Shown: positions 16,452 to 25,601, counted from the stretch's first letter. The stretch is 58,747 nt of DNA from an uncultured bacterium (GCA_903826575.1 CAIKEU010000024.1:1-58747), one strand, 5' to 3'. Notes: generated from the letters alone by a model not told the origin. Numbers and translations: made by a program.

Positions 16452-17513
16452 CTAAACAGCGTTGTCTTGAGTTGCGACAGCCGGTGGCGTTGCGGGATTC
16501 GTCATGAGGCGATAACCCGTCGGGAACAGGCTGATGCGTCCCCGTCCTGAAATCAGACCCCACAAACCTTGAGGAAGGAACAGGACCATGAGGATCGCCA
16601 CGATTCCTAAGATGACCAGGTACCAGGCGCCAAGGTCAATGAGGAAATGTTCGAGTGCGAAGTAAACGAGGGCACCAAGAATTGGACCTTCGATTGTGCC
16701 GATTCCTCCGATGACAACGATGAACAGCATTGTTGCGGTGAGCTGTACGGAGAAGACGCTGTCAGGCTGCACTCGCAGAGTGTTCTCGGCGAGAAGGGCC
16801 CCGGCAAGTCCGCAGCCCATTGCGGCGACGACCCAAATAATGCGCTTACCTCGGGTGACATTCACACCGAGGGTTGCTGCTGCCGTGGGGTCATCGCGTA
16901 GAGCCGTGAAGCCGGTTCCGAGCCGTGAGCGCATGAGTAGGTAGGTCACTGCGACGGCTATGACGACCGAGGCCAAGCCCATCCAGTAAACCGTTGCAAT
17001 GCGTAGAGCCGGTTTGTAGCCACTGAAGGCAGTCAATGAAATACCAGATCCTGCGCCGAGGGTCTGAATCTGCGTTGTGACGAGTTTGATCACCTCAGCG
17101 ATGACCCAGGTGCCGATCGCGAAGTACCCACCAGACAGCCGGAAAGCCAAGAAGGACACCAGATAGCCAATCACGCCTGCGATGACGAGCGCCGCGGGTA
17201 TAGCAGCAACTGGACCGATGCCTATTTGATCGGCCGCGTAAACGACGCCGTAGGCGCCGACACCGATGAACGCTTGTTGACCGATCGACACCATGCCGGC
17301 GTAACCCGCGAGCAGGTTCCACATCGTTCCCATGATGATGTAGATGAACAGAGTGACGAGGTTTTGCTGATTGCCTTTAGTCAGGAACGCGAACGGGCCA
17401 ATGGCCAATGCGATGACGACCACTATTGACACCGCAAGAGCGATGTTCGAGGCCGTTGTTGAGCGTCGAACTTTCACGCTGCTCACAATGCTGCCAACTG
17501 ATGACATCGTCAT
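16452..17513 (-). CDS. livM: branched-chain amino acid-type ABC transporter permease LivM
   Basis: A 353-residue inner-membrane permease of the LivM family with about ten hydrophobic segments; the segment GTMWNLLAGYAGMVSIGQQAFIGVGAYGVVYAA and the cytoplasmic loop ALRDDPTAAATLGVNVTRGKRI are family hallmarks. Its ATG overlaps the livH stop (ATGA). Placed between hydroquinone-pathway genes and a ring-cleavage dioxygenase, the transporter probably imports an aromatic acid or related compound rather than leucine. That substrate assignment is inference. Confidence 0.93.
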   Translation of the reverse strand: MTMSSVGSIVSSVKVRRSTTASNIALAVSIVVVIALAIGPFAFLTKGNQQNLVTLFIYIIMGTMWNLLAGYAGMVSIGQQAFIGVGAYGVVYAADQIGIGPVAAIPAALVIAGVIGYLVSFLAFRLSGGYFAIGTWVIAEVIKLVTTQIQTLGAGSGISLTAFSGYKPALRIATVYWMGLASVVIAVAVTYLLMRSRLGTGFTALRDDPTAAATLGVNVTRGKRIIWVVAAMGCGLAGALLAENTLRVQPDSVFSVQLTATMLFIVVIGGIGTIEGPILGALVYFALEHFLIDLGAWYLVILGIVAILMVLFLPQGLWGLISGRGRISLFPTGYRLMTNPATPPAVATQDNAV

Positions 17514-18379
17514 CCGTTCACCACCTTCGGGAAGAGTCCGGTAGGTCGGAATGCCAGCACTAAGAGAAAGACGATGTGTCCGAGGAGGACGCCGGACGAT
17601 GGGAATGCCTGCGCACCAACCACTTGCGCCACTCCGAGGATTATTCCGCCCCAGAGCGTTCCCCAGAGGGAACCGAGGCCGCCGATGATCACCGCTTCGA
17701 AAGCGAAGATGAGGGTGACATCACCGAATGTCGGATTGAACTGCGTACGCACTCCGAGGAACACGCCCGCCAACCCAACCAAGCCGACGGCGATAGCCGT
17801 TGCCAATGCATAGATGTGTCGGTGATCGATCCCCATGAGCTGGGCGGCTTCACGATCGTCGCTCGTAGCCCGCATGGCCCGTCCAGTTGTTGTCTTCGCG
17901 AGATACAACTGGAGGGCAGCAATCACGAACACACCAACGACGAACGTGATCAGCGGGAAAACGCCGACGGCAATGTCCGGCGTGATCTGAATGCTGGCAC
18001 CAGCAAGTGAGCCGACATCGATACTTTGATTGTCAGCAGTGAAGAGTTCGAGCATCAAGTTCTGCAGAATCACAGCAAGTCCGAAGGTCACCAGAATCGG
18101 TGCTAATGCTTGACGATTGAGTGCGGTGTTGAGCAACGTACGCTGCAATACCCAACCGACCAGAGCCATAACAGGTACGACGATAAGCAGGGTCGCAAAT
18201 GGCGGAATGCCTGTCTTGTTGACCAAGACCATGCCCATGTATGCGGCGACGATCGCTAAAGCTCCGTGCGCGAGGTTCACCAACCGCATGACGCCGAACA
18301 TCAGCGATAGGCCGGCGGCCAACAGGGCATAGAGCCCACCGAGGATTACCCCTTGCACTATTGCGTTTGCCCACTGCAT
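17510..18379 (-). CDS. livH: branched-chain amino acid-type ABC transporter permease LivH
   Basis: A 289-residue permease of the LivH family. It begins MQWANAIVQGVILGGLYALLAAGLSLMFGVMRLVNLAHGAL, the standard N-terminus, and carries the EAA-like loop TSDDREAAQLMGIDHRHIYALA. The ATG at 18379 is preferred over the adjacent GTG, with GGGGTG 5 bases upstream. It lies between livF (10 bases upstream) and livM (4-bp overlap). Confidence 0.93.
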   Translation of the reverse strand: MQWANAIVQGVILGGLYALLAAGLSLMFGVMRLVNLAHGALAIVAAYMGMVLVNKTGIPPFATLLIVVPVMALVGWVLQRTLLNTALNRQALAPILVTFGLAVILQNLMLELFTADNQSIDVGSLAGASIQITPDIAVGVFPLITFVVGVFVIAALQLYLAKTTTGRAMRATSDDREAAQLMGIDHRHIYALATAIAVGLVGLAGVFLGVRTQFNPTFGDVTLIFAFEAVIIGGLGSLWGTLWGGIILGVAQVVGAQAFPSSGVLLGHIVFLLVLAFRPTGLFPKVVNG

Positions 18380-18389
18380 CACGTCACCC

Positions 18390-19088
18390 CTAGATGCCGA
18401 AGAAGGCGGACGCGATGCGTTCGCGGCTGAGTTCGGACGGTTTGCCTTCCAAGACCGTTCGCCCGTCGAGAAGACACTGAACTCGGTCAGAGACTTTCAT
18501 TGCTTGGTTCACGTCCTGCTCTACGACGAGGACAGTTGTCCCCTGCTCGACGATCGCTGGGAGAGCCGAGTAGATCTGCTCGACAACTACTGGGGCTAGG
18601 CCTAGTGAAACTTCATCGAGCAACAGGATCCGCGGATTACTCATGAGTGCACGGGCGATCGCGGCGGCCTGCTGCTCACCGCCGGAAGCGTTGGTGCCCA
18701 GTCGATTTTTGCGGTCCGCTAAGAGCGGGAAGGTGTCGTAGAGGGTTGCGAGATTCCAATGGCCCGATCGTTTTGAGTGTGCGCCGACAAGCAGGTTCTC
18801 TTCGAGCGTGAGGCTCGGAAAGATGCGTCGTCCCTCAGGGGTTAGCGCGATGCCAAGTGGAACCCGACGATGAGGTGGTACATCGTTGATGCGTTCGCCA
18901 TTGAAGCGAATCTCTCCGGTGGCGGGACTGCACAACCCGGCGATTGACTTCAGAAGGGTGCTCTTGCCTGCACCATTGGCGCCAATGACGGCAAGTGTTT
19001 GGCCCTCTTCGATGGTGAGGGAAAGCCCGAAGATAGCCTGCACGTCACCGTAAAAGACATCGATGTTCTCGACTTCAAGCAGTGGCAT
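18390..19088 (-). CDS. livF: ABC transporter ATP-binding protein LivF
   Basis: A 232-residue ATPase. Walker A is GANGAGKST near residue 36, the signature is NASGGEQQAAAIARALM and Walker B is PRILLLDEVSLGLAP, the LivF form. Its ATG overlaps the livG stop by one base (TAATG). Signature LSGGQ is replaced by ASGGEQ, which is common in this subfamily. It pairs with LivG to power the LivHM channel. Confidence 0.93.
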   Translation of the reverse strand: MPLLEVENIDVFYGDVQAIFGLSLTIEEGQTLAVIGANGAGKSTLLKSIAGLCSPATGEIRFNGERINDVPPHRRVPLGIALTPEGRRIFPSLTLEENLLVGAHSKRSGHWNLATLYDTFPLLADRKNRLGTNASGGEQQAAAIARALMSNPRILLLDEVSLGLAPVVVEQIYSALPAIVEQGTTVLVVEQDVNQAMKVSDRVQCLLDGRTVLEGKPSELSRERIASAFFGI

Positions 19089-19834
19089 TAGACGTCTCCG
19101 TCCATATCGAAAGTCTTACCGAGGTAGACCTCGATCACTTCCTGGCTCTTAAGTACCTCGTGCGGATCACCGATAGCTAGGACGCGGCCTTCGGCCATGC
19201 ACATCAGGCGGTCCACCACGGAGACAAGGGCGTGGACGATGTGCTCGATCCACACGACGGTCACGCCAGCTGATCTGAGCTGCGTGATGGTTTCGACAAG
19301 GGGCGGAATCTCACGTTCGGTCAGACCGCCAGCGATCTCGTCAAGCAAGATTAATTTTGGTTGCGTGGCTAGGGCGCGCGCCAATTCCAAGCGCTTGCGA
19401 TCAAGGAGCCGCAATTGACCGGCGGGCTTTTCCGAAAGGTGCAAAAGCCCGCTCACTTCGAGGGCTTCATACGCCCGTTCGTACCCGGCCTGACCGCGGA
19501 CGCCACCTGCGAAACTCGAACCGACGTATACGTTTTCGAAGACTGTCATGTCGGTGAAGGGCCGTGGGATTTGGAATGACCGGCCGATACCGGCCTTCGC
19601 GCGTTCGGCGGACGCCATCTTTGTGATGTCTCGCCCGTCGAAAATCATTGAGCCTTGATCGACGGGGACTACCCCGCCGATCAGATTGAGCAGAGTGCTT
19701 TTGCCAGCCCCGTTAGGACCGACGATTCCAAGTGCTTCACCGGCGATAACCTCAAAATTGATGTCGTTCGCGGTGACAACACTGCCGAACTTCTTGTGCA
19801 GACCACTCACCGTCAAGAGAGGTGCCATGGTCAT
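19088..19834 (-). CDS. livG: ABC transporter ATP-binding protein LivG
   Basis: A 248-residue ATPase with Walker A GPNGAGKST, the LivG-type insertion GRSFQIPRPFTDMTVFENVYVG and Walker B LILLDEIAGGLTE. The signature region reads AGQLRLLDRKRLELARAL, diverging from LSGGQ at LRLLD. Start at 19834 is supported by GGAG 7 bases upstream; an ATG at 19909 would lie inside the hairpin region. It is separated from the binding-protein gene by a stem-loop. Confidence 0.92.
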   Translation of the reverse strand: MTMAPLLTVSGLHKKFGSVVTANDINFEVIAGEALGIVGPNGAGKSTLLNLIGGVVPVDQGSMIFDGRDITKMASAERAKAGIGRSFQIPRPFTDMTVFENVYVGSSFAGGVRGQAGYERAYEALEVSGLLHLSEKPAGQLRLLDRKRLELARALATQPKLILLDEIAGGLTEREIPPLVETITQLRSAGVTVVWIEHIVHALVSVVDRLMCMAEGRVLAIGDPHEVLKSQEVIEVYLGKTFDMDGDV

Positions 19835-19857
19835 AAATTTACTCCGAATCATGATGA

Positions 19858-19895
19858 TCTGAACCGGGCCGCCGCAATTGGCAGCCCGGTTCAGA
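19858..19895 (-). promoter_or_regulatory. intercistronic stem-loop between binding protein and livG
   Basis: Arms 19858-19869 and 19884-19895 are perfect 12-bp complements (TCTGAACCGGGC) with a 14-base loop. No T-run follows on the minus strand, so it is probably not a full terminator. Such hairpins after a binding-protein gene usually raise its expression over the downstream permease genes by mRNA stabilisation or partial termination. Confidence 0.6.
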
Positions 19896-19931
19896 TACGT
19901 GTCAATCAACTATCACGTGCTTACCGAGCAA

Positions 19932-21269
19932 TTACGGAAGTGCTTCTTCCTTGCCACCGAGTGGGATGTTGAGTCCCTCTGAGGTCGCGACTGCGTTGGA
20001 GGTGAGCACCAACTCGTACTTGTGTGCGCCACCGTTGGTGAGCCTCCACTGTCCGCCAGCAAGAGGAGTCTTGGCGACGTTAGGTGTTGGGCTGGTTGGG
20101 CCGGCAGTCGGACTCCACTGAACGTGGCCAACGATGGTATCCGTTGACAATGTGCTGAGGGTCTTTACCAAGTTGGCCTTGTCAGTGGAACCACTGGTGG
20201 TTAGAGCGTTTGCAGCAACCTCGAAGAGGGCTTCGACGTAGCCGATTGGCTGCGTCCACTGCTTACCGGTTGTGGTCTCGTACTGGTCGCAGAGCTGCTT
20301 AGGCGTGATACCCGTGAGCGAACTCTTGGTCGGCCATGATGGGTGCCACCACACCTCGGTGGAAAGGTTGTTACCAAGGTCGCCGAGTGCGTCGACGCTG
20401 CTCGGGAAGAGCAGGGCCTTACCAACGCTTGCGATCTTCGGGTTGTAACCCTGCTGCTTTGCCTGCTTCCAGAAGGTGGTGAAGTCCGGAGGGATGGGGA
20501 CGCCGGTGAGGATCTCATCATTGTTCTGCTTGAACGACGAGATCTGCGCGCTGAAGTCCTGAGTACCGTTCGGGTACAGAGGTGGGAAGTTGATGGTGTA
20601 GCCATTCGCGCCCACCATCGTCGGAAGGTTGCCACTCCACGCCTGACCGTCTGGGTCATTCGGGAACAAGCCACCAACCTTCTTGTTGGTAGGCACCTGG
20701 CCCCAGAAGTCCTGGAAGGTGGCCGCTACATCCTCAAGGCCCCAGAAGAAGTGGTACGTCCACTTGAAGGTGCTCTTGATTCCGTCCTTGCCGCGCAGAA
20801 CGTATGGCTGCCACGGTGCATTGTCCGTGATACACGGAGTGTTGTTTGCTTCACACGCATCAGCGACGGGGTTCACGATATCCGGCGTGCCGGCGGCCAT
20901 GACAATGTCGACGCCGTCGTTGTTGATCAAATCGGCCGCAGCCTGACCAGCCTTGGCTGAATCGCTCTGTGCATCCTTGACGATGATGTCAACGCCGTAG
21001 GACTTGCCACCGATCATGAGGGGATTCTTGGAGAAGTAATCCTTCATGTAATTGATGACGAACGTATCGCTCTCACCGAAGGGTGCCAATGGCCCCGTCT
21101 GAGGCGAGACGAAGCCAATCTTGACAGTGCCGGCGACTGCGCCAGACGCTGATCCGCCACTAGCAGATGGCGTGGTGTTGTTATTGATACTGCCACCGCT
21201 ACAGGCGGTGAGTCCCAACGTGACCGCGCCGAGTGCGGCAGCGATCTGGGTTTTCCTCCCGAACTTCAT
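19932..21269 (-). CDS. ABC transporter substrate-binding lipoprotein (LivK/aromatic-uptake type)
   Basis: A 445-residue periplasmic-binding-type lipoprotein (Peripla_BP_6). The start at 21269 follows AGGAG by 5 bases; the first residues form a lipoprotein signal ending in the lipobox LTAC with Cys near residue 23. The mature part opens with a Ser/Gly/Asn-rich linker, then GTVKIGFVSPQTGPLAPFGESD. It precedes livGFHM. Paired operator-like sites lie 69-104 bp upstream, so this gene seems to start its own transcript within the longer cluster. The ligand is not known; an aromatic or a hydroxy-acid derivative fits the neighbours. Confidence 0.9.
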   Translation of the reverse strand: MKFGRKTQIAAALGAVTLGLTACSGGSINNNTTPSASGGSASGAVAGTVKIGFVSPQTGPLAPFGESDTFVINYMKDYFSKNPLMIGGKSYGVDIIVKDAQSDSAKAGQAAADLINNDGVDIVMAAGTPDIVNPVADACEANNTPCITDNAPWQPYVLRGKDGIKSTFKWTYHFFWGLEDVAATFQDFWGQVPTNKKVGGLFPNDPDGQAWSGNLPTMVGANGYTINFPPLYPNGTQDFSAQISSFKQNNDEILTGVPIPPDFTTFWKQAKQQGYNPKIASVGKALLFPSSVDALGDLGNNLSTEVWWHPSWPTKSSLTGITPKQLCDQYETTTGKQWTQPIGYVEALFEVAANALTTSGSTDKANLVKTLSTLSTDTIVGHVQWSPTAGPTSPTPNVAKTPLAGGQWRLTNGGAHKYELVLTSNAVATSEGLNIPLGGKEEALP

Positions 21270-21337
21270 TCGTTCTCCTTCGTAGTCACTCACCGATGGC
21301 CGGTTGACCTCGATGCGGCGGGCCTAAATCTAATACT

Positions 21338-21373
21338 TCTCACTCTATGGGACAGATTTCCCGCAAAACGGGA
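21338..21373. promoter_or_regulatory. paired operator-like sites upstream of the ABC transporter
   Basis: TCCCGCAAAACGGGA (21359-21373) is a near-perfect palindrome of the type seen at 15573-15587. Exactly 21 bp away (centre to centre) lies TCTCACTCTATGGGA (21338-21352), which fits the four-site consensus at 12 of 15 positions. The pair sits upstream of the binding-protein gene, just past the maleylacetate reductase stop. Confidence 0.6.
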
Positions 21374-21381
21374 TCAAACTG

Positions 21382-22500
21382 TTATGAAACCGTCCCTTCT
21401 ATAGGACGTGGGGGCACTCCGTGCCAGGCATCGGCGAGCAATTGCTCGATCGCGGCTTGATCTACCGGGCGAGGGTTCACCATGCCGGCGGCCACCACCG
21501 CCCGAGCTGCTTCGGGGATATCTGCTTCGGAGAGGCCGATATCTGCCAGATTCGTGGGTGCGCCGATGCTGCGTTCTAACTGCCAGATACCGGTTGCTGG
21601 ATCTGGGGTGTCGATCCCAGCAGCCTGAAGTGCCCGCTGAGCTCGTGCCAACGATGTAGCGGCGTGCTGTGCGTTGTAGGCGACTGCGTACGGAAGTACG
21701 GCGGAGTGAACGCCAGCATGGGGTAGGTCGTAGTTGCCACCGACGACGTGGCAGATCTTGTGGTGAATACCCATGCCTGCCGTCCCGAGAGTCCAACCGG
21801 CGAGCCACGCTCCATAGAGAGCAAGAGATCGGGCCTCCAGATCTGACGGGTTAGCAACAACCGCGGGTAGTGCAGTGGCGAGCGCTCGAATTCCTTCTTC
21901 AGCCACAAGGGCCGTTATGGGCGACGCACCGGGCGCGTACAACCCTTCGACGAGGTGAGCCATGGCATTCATGCCACTTGCCGCGGAAATCTCGGCGGGG
22001 AGGGTGAGTGTGAGTTCGGGGTCGTAAATGACGACCTTTGGCCGGACCCGCTCGTCACGTCCGACGTTCTTCACCCCGTCTTCGGTCAGACCCCAAATTG
22101 CCGTCATCTCAGAGCCTGCGTACGTCGTGGGAACGGCGAGTATCGGCAGGCCGGTTCCCAGAGCAATCGCTTTAGCCGCACCGGTTGATGAGCCGCCGCC
22201 GACGCAGAGCACCAGATCAGCGTTTGATTCGGTTGCCGATCTGGCCGCGGCCGTCGCTACCTCGACGGGAACGTGCATGACGACGTCACCGAAGCGACCA
22301 GCGACTCGGTTGCCAAGATCTGCGGCGATGCGATCGGCGAACTGAGCCTCAGGGCCACCGGCAACGATGAGCACCCTGCTGGCGCCGAGGCGATCTACCT
22401 CACTCGACACGTCTGCGATTCGACCAGCCCCAAAGACCACGCGCATGGGTTGGCCCTCATGGACGAAGCCTGAGAGTACGTTGTCGAAGTCGTTGATCAT
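21382..22500 (-). CDS. maleylacetate reductase (iron-containing alcohol dehydrogenase family)
   Basis: A 372-residue member of the Fe-ADH superfamily, maleylacetate reductase branch. The nucleotide-binding stretch GGGSSTGAAKAIAL and the motif AVPTTYAGSEMTAIWGLTE are typical of this branch; the metal-ligand histidines are partly retained (MAHLVEG, GIHHKICHVVGG). It reduces maleylacetate to 3-oxoadipate, the step after hydroxyquinol cleavage or after oxidation of 4-hydroxymuconic semialdehyde. In the hap pathway of pseudomonads this is HapF. Its ATG overlaps the CoA-transferase stop (ATGA). Confidence 0.9.
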   Translation of the reverse strand: MINDFDNVLSGFVHEGQPMRVVFGAGRIADVSSEVDRLGASRVLIVAGGPEAQFADRIAADLGNRVAGRFGDVVMHVPVEVATAAARSATESNADLVLCVGGGSSTGAAKAIALGTGLPILAVPTTYAGSEMTAIWGLTEDGVKNVGRDERVRPKVVIYDPELTLTLPAEISAASGMNAMAHLVEGLYAPGASPITALVAEEGIRALATALPAVVANPSDLEARSLALYGAWLAGWTLGTAGMGIHHKICHVVGGNYDLPHAGVHSAVLPYAVAYNAQHAATSLARAQRALQAAGIDTPDPATGIWQLERSIGAPTNLADIGLSEADIPEAARAVVAAGMVNPRPVDQAAIEQLLADAWHGVPPRPIEGTVS

Positions 22501-23273
22501 CGGGCACTCACTCGTCGCAATGCTTCGATCTCGGTGAGTGTCGGAGGGGTTGTCTCTTCTAGATCGTCAGCGATCTTGAGTGGCCAACCTGTTGCAGCGG
22601 TGGCTTCTTCAATAGTGCGACCGGGATGCAGTGACACCAAGGTGAGTTCGTCGGTTACTGGATCAGGTCGCAGGACGCCGATGTCGGTGATGACGATTGC
22701 CGGCCCGTTGCCTGCTCGGCCGAGAGTTGCCCGCGAACCGTTGCCTTCATGGTGGCCAACGGTTGTTACATAGTCGAGTTTGTCGACGAACGAGCGCGCG
22801 CTTTGGCGAAGTACGAGCATCGTTCGCTTTGACGCCAAAGCAATCTCCGGTGCTCCACCGGCACCGGGTAGGCGAACTTTCGGGTGTTCGTAATCACCAA
22901 TGACAGTGGTGTTCAGGTTTCCATGGCGATCGAGCTGTGCGGCGCCGAGGAATCCGACGTCGATGCGGCCGGGCTGGAGCCAGTAAGCAAAAATCTCGGG
23001 CACGCTTACGACGGCAAGCGCTGTTTCGGCCAACTCGCCATCACCGATGGATAACGGGGTCTTCGTGGGTTTGGTGTCGATCGTTCCCGATTCGTAGATG
23101 AGTACGACGTCCGGTGCGTGGGTCTGGCGGGCCAAATTGGCTGCTGTGCTTGGGATTCCGATACCAACGAAGACCACGTCACCATTGTTTAACTCACGGG
23201 CGGCCACAATCGTCATCAACTCGTCTGCGGTGTAGTCGGATGTCGCTGAAGCATCCACGGTTTCGGCAGTCAC
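22497..23273 (-). CDS. 3-oxoadipate CoA-transferase, beta subunit
   Basis: A 258-residue class I CoA-transferase B subunit. The catalytic glutamate lies in LIYESGTIDTKP (YESGT), and GFLGAAQLDRHGNLNTTVIGDYEHP is the family signature. Together with the alpha subunit it moves CoA from succinyl-CoA to 3-oxoadipate. It follows the alpha subunit by 4 bases and overlaps maleylacetate reductase. The type is the long CatJ-like form rather than PcaJ. Confidence 0.88.
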   Translation of the reverse strand: MTAETVDASATSDYTADELMTIVAARELNNGDVVFVGIGIPSTAANLARQTHAPDVVLIYESGTIDTKPTKTPLSIGDGELAETALAVVSVPEIFAYWLQPGRIDVGFLGAAQLDRHGNLNTTVIGDYEHPKVRLPGAGGAPEIALASKRTMLVLRQSARSFVDKLDYVTTVGHHEGNGSRATLGRAGNGPAIVITDIGVLRPDPVTDELTLVSLHPGRTIEEATAATGWPLKIADDLEETTPPTLTEIEALRRVSAR

Positions 23274-23277
23274 CTTC

Positions 23278-24132
23278 TTACACCTCCGCCAACGTCGGTT
23301 CGACCATGGCGAGATGCTCGGAAAAGTCGGACGTATTCATGATGTGGGTTTGAATCCACTGGCTGAATACGTCGCGATCTCGACTGATCTCATCCCAAGC
23401 CCGGTAGTACGCGTTATCGCGGTCGTAATATCCATGTGCATAGCTTGGGTGGGCGCCGCGGGGGACCACCGCAACCGCCGAAACAACCCAGTGAGGAAGT
23501 ACGACGCGCACGCTCGGGTCGAACTCGTCAACGACCTCTTCGACCGTGACAATGGATCGTCGGGAGGCAAGAATTGCCTCCTTCTGCACTCCGAGAATCC
23601 CCCAAAAGCCAACATTTCCATGGCGATCCGCCTGCTGAGCATGAATCACGCCGACATCGGGATTCAGCGCGGACACCGCGGCAAGGGATTCGCCCGTGAA
23701 CGGGCAGGTGATGCGACGAACGTTGTCCGTGTACTTGGTCAGATCCGTGCCAACGTAACCGCGCAGTGTGCCGAATGGCAGTCCACTCGCCCCCGCTGAA
23801 TAGCGAACTGACATTCCTGCATGGCTGTGCTCGTCGAGCTCCAGACTGCGTGGATAGGCAAGGTCAACGGCCTCGCGGAAGCGATGTAGTGAACCCACAC
23901 CAGGATTCCCACCCCAGGAGAAGACGAGTTCCCGTGCGCAGCCGGCACCTATGAGTTGGTCGTAGATGACGTCAGGGGTCATCCGCACAAGTCGTAGATC
24001 ACGGCGCTGCTGACGAATGATTTCGTGGCCCGCAGCGAACGGAATGAGATGGGTGAATCCCTCCATAGCCACGGTGTCGCCGTCGTGGACGTTCAGTGCG
24101 ACGGCATCCGCGAGCGTCATGATGTTCTTCAT
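23278..24132 (-). CDS. 3-oxoadipate CoA-transferase, alpha subunit
   Basis: A 284-residue class I CoA-transferase A subunit, the long CatI-like form (PcaI is nearer 230). Landmarks are the N-terminal TLADAVALNVHDGDTVAMEGF, GGNPGVGSLHRFREAV and NPDVGVIHAQQADRHGNVGFWG. It starts 2 bases after the aldehyde dehydrogenase stop. The product, 3-oxoadipyl-CoA, would be cleaved by the thiolase at 30298-31491. Confidence 0.88.
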   Translation of the reverse strand: MKNIMTLADAVALNVHDGDTVAMEGFTHLIPFAAGHEIIRQQRRDLRLVRMTPDVIYDQLIGAGCARELVFSWGGNPGVGSLHRFREAVDLAYPRSLELDEHSHAGMSVRYSAGASGLPFGTLRGYVGTDLTKYTDNVRRITCPFTGESLAAVSALNPDVGVIHAQQADRHGNVGFWGILGVQKEAILASRRSIVTVEEVVDEFDPSVRVVLPHWVVSAVAVVPRGAHPSYAHGYYDRDNAYYRAWDEISRDRDVFSQWIQTHIMNTSDFSEHLAMVEPTLAEV

Positions 24133-24134
24133 GC

Positions 24135-25601
24135 TCAGCCCCTTGGGTAGAACGGTGGGATTTCAGCATCGACGTTCACCCAGATCGACTTTGCCTCGGT
24201 GTATTCGTGCATAGCTTCAAAGCCCATCTCGCGGCCGTAACCCGACGAACCCATGCCACCAAACGGTGAACCTGGGTGTACGCGCTTGTATGAATTGATC
24301 CAGACCATTCCCGCGTTCATATCGCGCGCCATGCGGTGAGCGCGGCTGAGGTCGTTAGTCCACAGCCCGCCACCCAAGCCGAAATCAACATCGTTCGCGA
24401 TACCAAGGGCTTCTTCGTCCGTGCTGAACGTCTGCACAGTCATGAAGGGACCGAAGACCTCCTCGCACGTAACGCGGCTCTTCGGACGGGCGCGAATTAC
24501 GGTTGGTTCGACATAGCATCCATCGGCAAGTGCGGGATCTGCTGGTGTCTTACCGCCGGTCAAGATTTCGCCACCCTCATCGGTGGCGACCTGTACGTAG
24601 GACAGCACACGTTCGCGGTGCATCGGCGAGGTGAGCGGTCCCATTTCTGTGGCGGGATCCTTTGGATCCCCAACGCGGATTGACGCCGTCAGTGCGAGGA
24701 ATTTTTCGAGGAATTCATCAGCGACGGATTCGTGCACAATCAGGCGACTGGCGGCGATGCATGCTTGACCCTGATTGTGGAAGATGCCAAAGGCTGTGCC
24801 ACCAACAGCTTTTGCGATGTTTGCGTCGGCGAACACGATGTTCGCGCCCTTGCCACCGAGTTCGAGATGGACGCGCGTGCCATTGACGGCAGCCTGGCCG
24901 GCGATCATGCGTCCGACCGGCGTCGAACCGGTGAACGAGATCTTTGCAACGTCCGGGTGACCGACGAGGCGAGCGCCGGCGCTTTGGCCGTAGCCGGGGA
25001 GGATGTTGATGACACCGGGTGGGAAGCCAACCTCAGCGGCAAGTTCAGCCACGCGCAGCGCAGTGAGCGGAGTGAGCTCTGAAGGCTTCATCACGATGCA
25101 GTTACCTGCGGCGAGGGCCGGTGCCATCTTCCAGCTGACGAACATGATTGGGAAGTTCCATGGAACGATCGAACCAACGACGCCTAGGGGCTCGCGGACC
25201 ACGTAGTCCAAAAAGCCACGGTCTACGGGGATTACCGACCCAAGAAACTTGTCGGCCATGCCCCCGAAGTAGCGGAATTGGCCAGCCGTGCGTGGGACAT
25301 CGAGGCCGCGGGTATCGCGTAACGGATGTCCAGTGTCGCGAGTTTCTAAGAGTGCGAGTTCCTCGGCGTTTTCTTCGATTGCGTCCGCGAGTTTGAGGAG
25401 CAAGCGCCCACGATCACTCGCGGACGTCGACTTCCACTGCGGATAGGCGCGCTTCGCGGCGGCGACCGCTCGATCGATATCAATGTCGGTAGCCTCGGCG
25501 ACAGTGGCAAGCAGACTCATGTCATGCGGATCGAATACGTCAATTGTGCGTCCTTCGGCACCATCAACAAATTCGCCGTCAATGAATAACTGGGTTCGCA
25601 T
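24135..25601 (-). CDS. hapE: NAD-dependent aldehyde dehydrogenase, probable 4-hydroxymuconic semialdehyde dehydrogenase
   Basis: A 488-residue aldehyde dehydrogenase. Glu of LELGGKGANIVF and the nucleophilic Cys of NQGQACIAASR are present, with the NAD-site FTGSTPVGR. In the hap order hydroquinone dioxygenase-ALDH-maleylacetate reductase this enzyme oxidises 4-hydroxymuconic semialdehyde to maleylacetate, so that role is assigned by context. The start at 25601 (MRTQLFIDGEFVDG) matches the family N-terminus; the frame stays open to an ATG at 25676, but that would place a repeat and half of a hairpin in the coding region. Confidence 0.85.
   Translation of the reverse strand: MRTQLFIDGEFVDGAEGRTIDVFDPHDMSLLATVAEATDIDIDRAVAAAKRAYPQWKSTSASDRGRLLLKLADAIEENAEELALLETRDTGHPLRDTRGLDVPRTAGQFRYFGGMADKFLGSVIPVDRGFLDYVVREPLGVVGSIVPWNFPIMFVSWKMAPALAAGNCIVMKPSELTPLTALRVAELAAEVGFPPGVINILPGYGQSAGARLVGHPDVAKISFTGSTPVGRMIAGQAAVNGTRVHLELGGKGANIVFADANIAKAVGGTAFGIFHNQGQACIAASRLIVHESVADEFLEKFLALTASIRVGDPKDPATEMGPLTSPMHRERVLSYVQVATDEGGEILTGGKTPADPALADGCYVEPTVIRARPKSRVTCEEVFGPFMTVQTFSTDEEALGIANDVDFGLGGGLWTNDLSRAHRMARDMNAGMVWINSYKRVHPGSPFGGMGSSGYGREMGFEAMHEYTEAKSIWVNVDAEIPPFYPRG

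Noticed and set aside
20343-20960. 205-codon open frame antisense to the ABC substrate-binding protein
   Set aside because: The binding protein has a lipobox, ribosome site and conserved start; the antisense frame has no recognisable domain.
16452-21269. Branched-chain amino acid uptake as the transporter role
   Set aside because: The fold is Liv-type, but the genes lie inside an aromatic catabolic cluster with their own operators; the Liv names describe family, not substrate.
21394-21407. Third TCC...GGA site near the transporter operators
   Set aside because: It has the wrong inner spacing (8, not 9) and lies within the last codons of the maleylacetate reductase gene.
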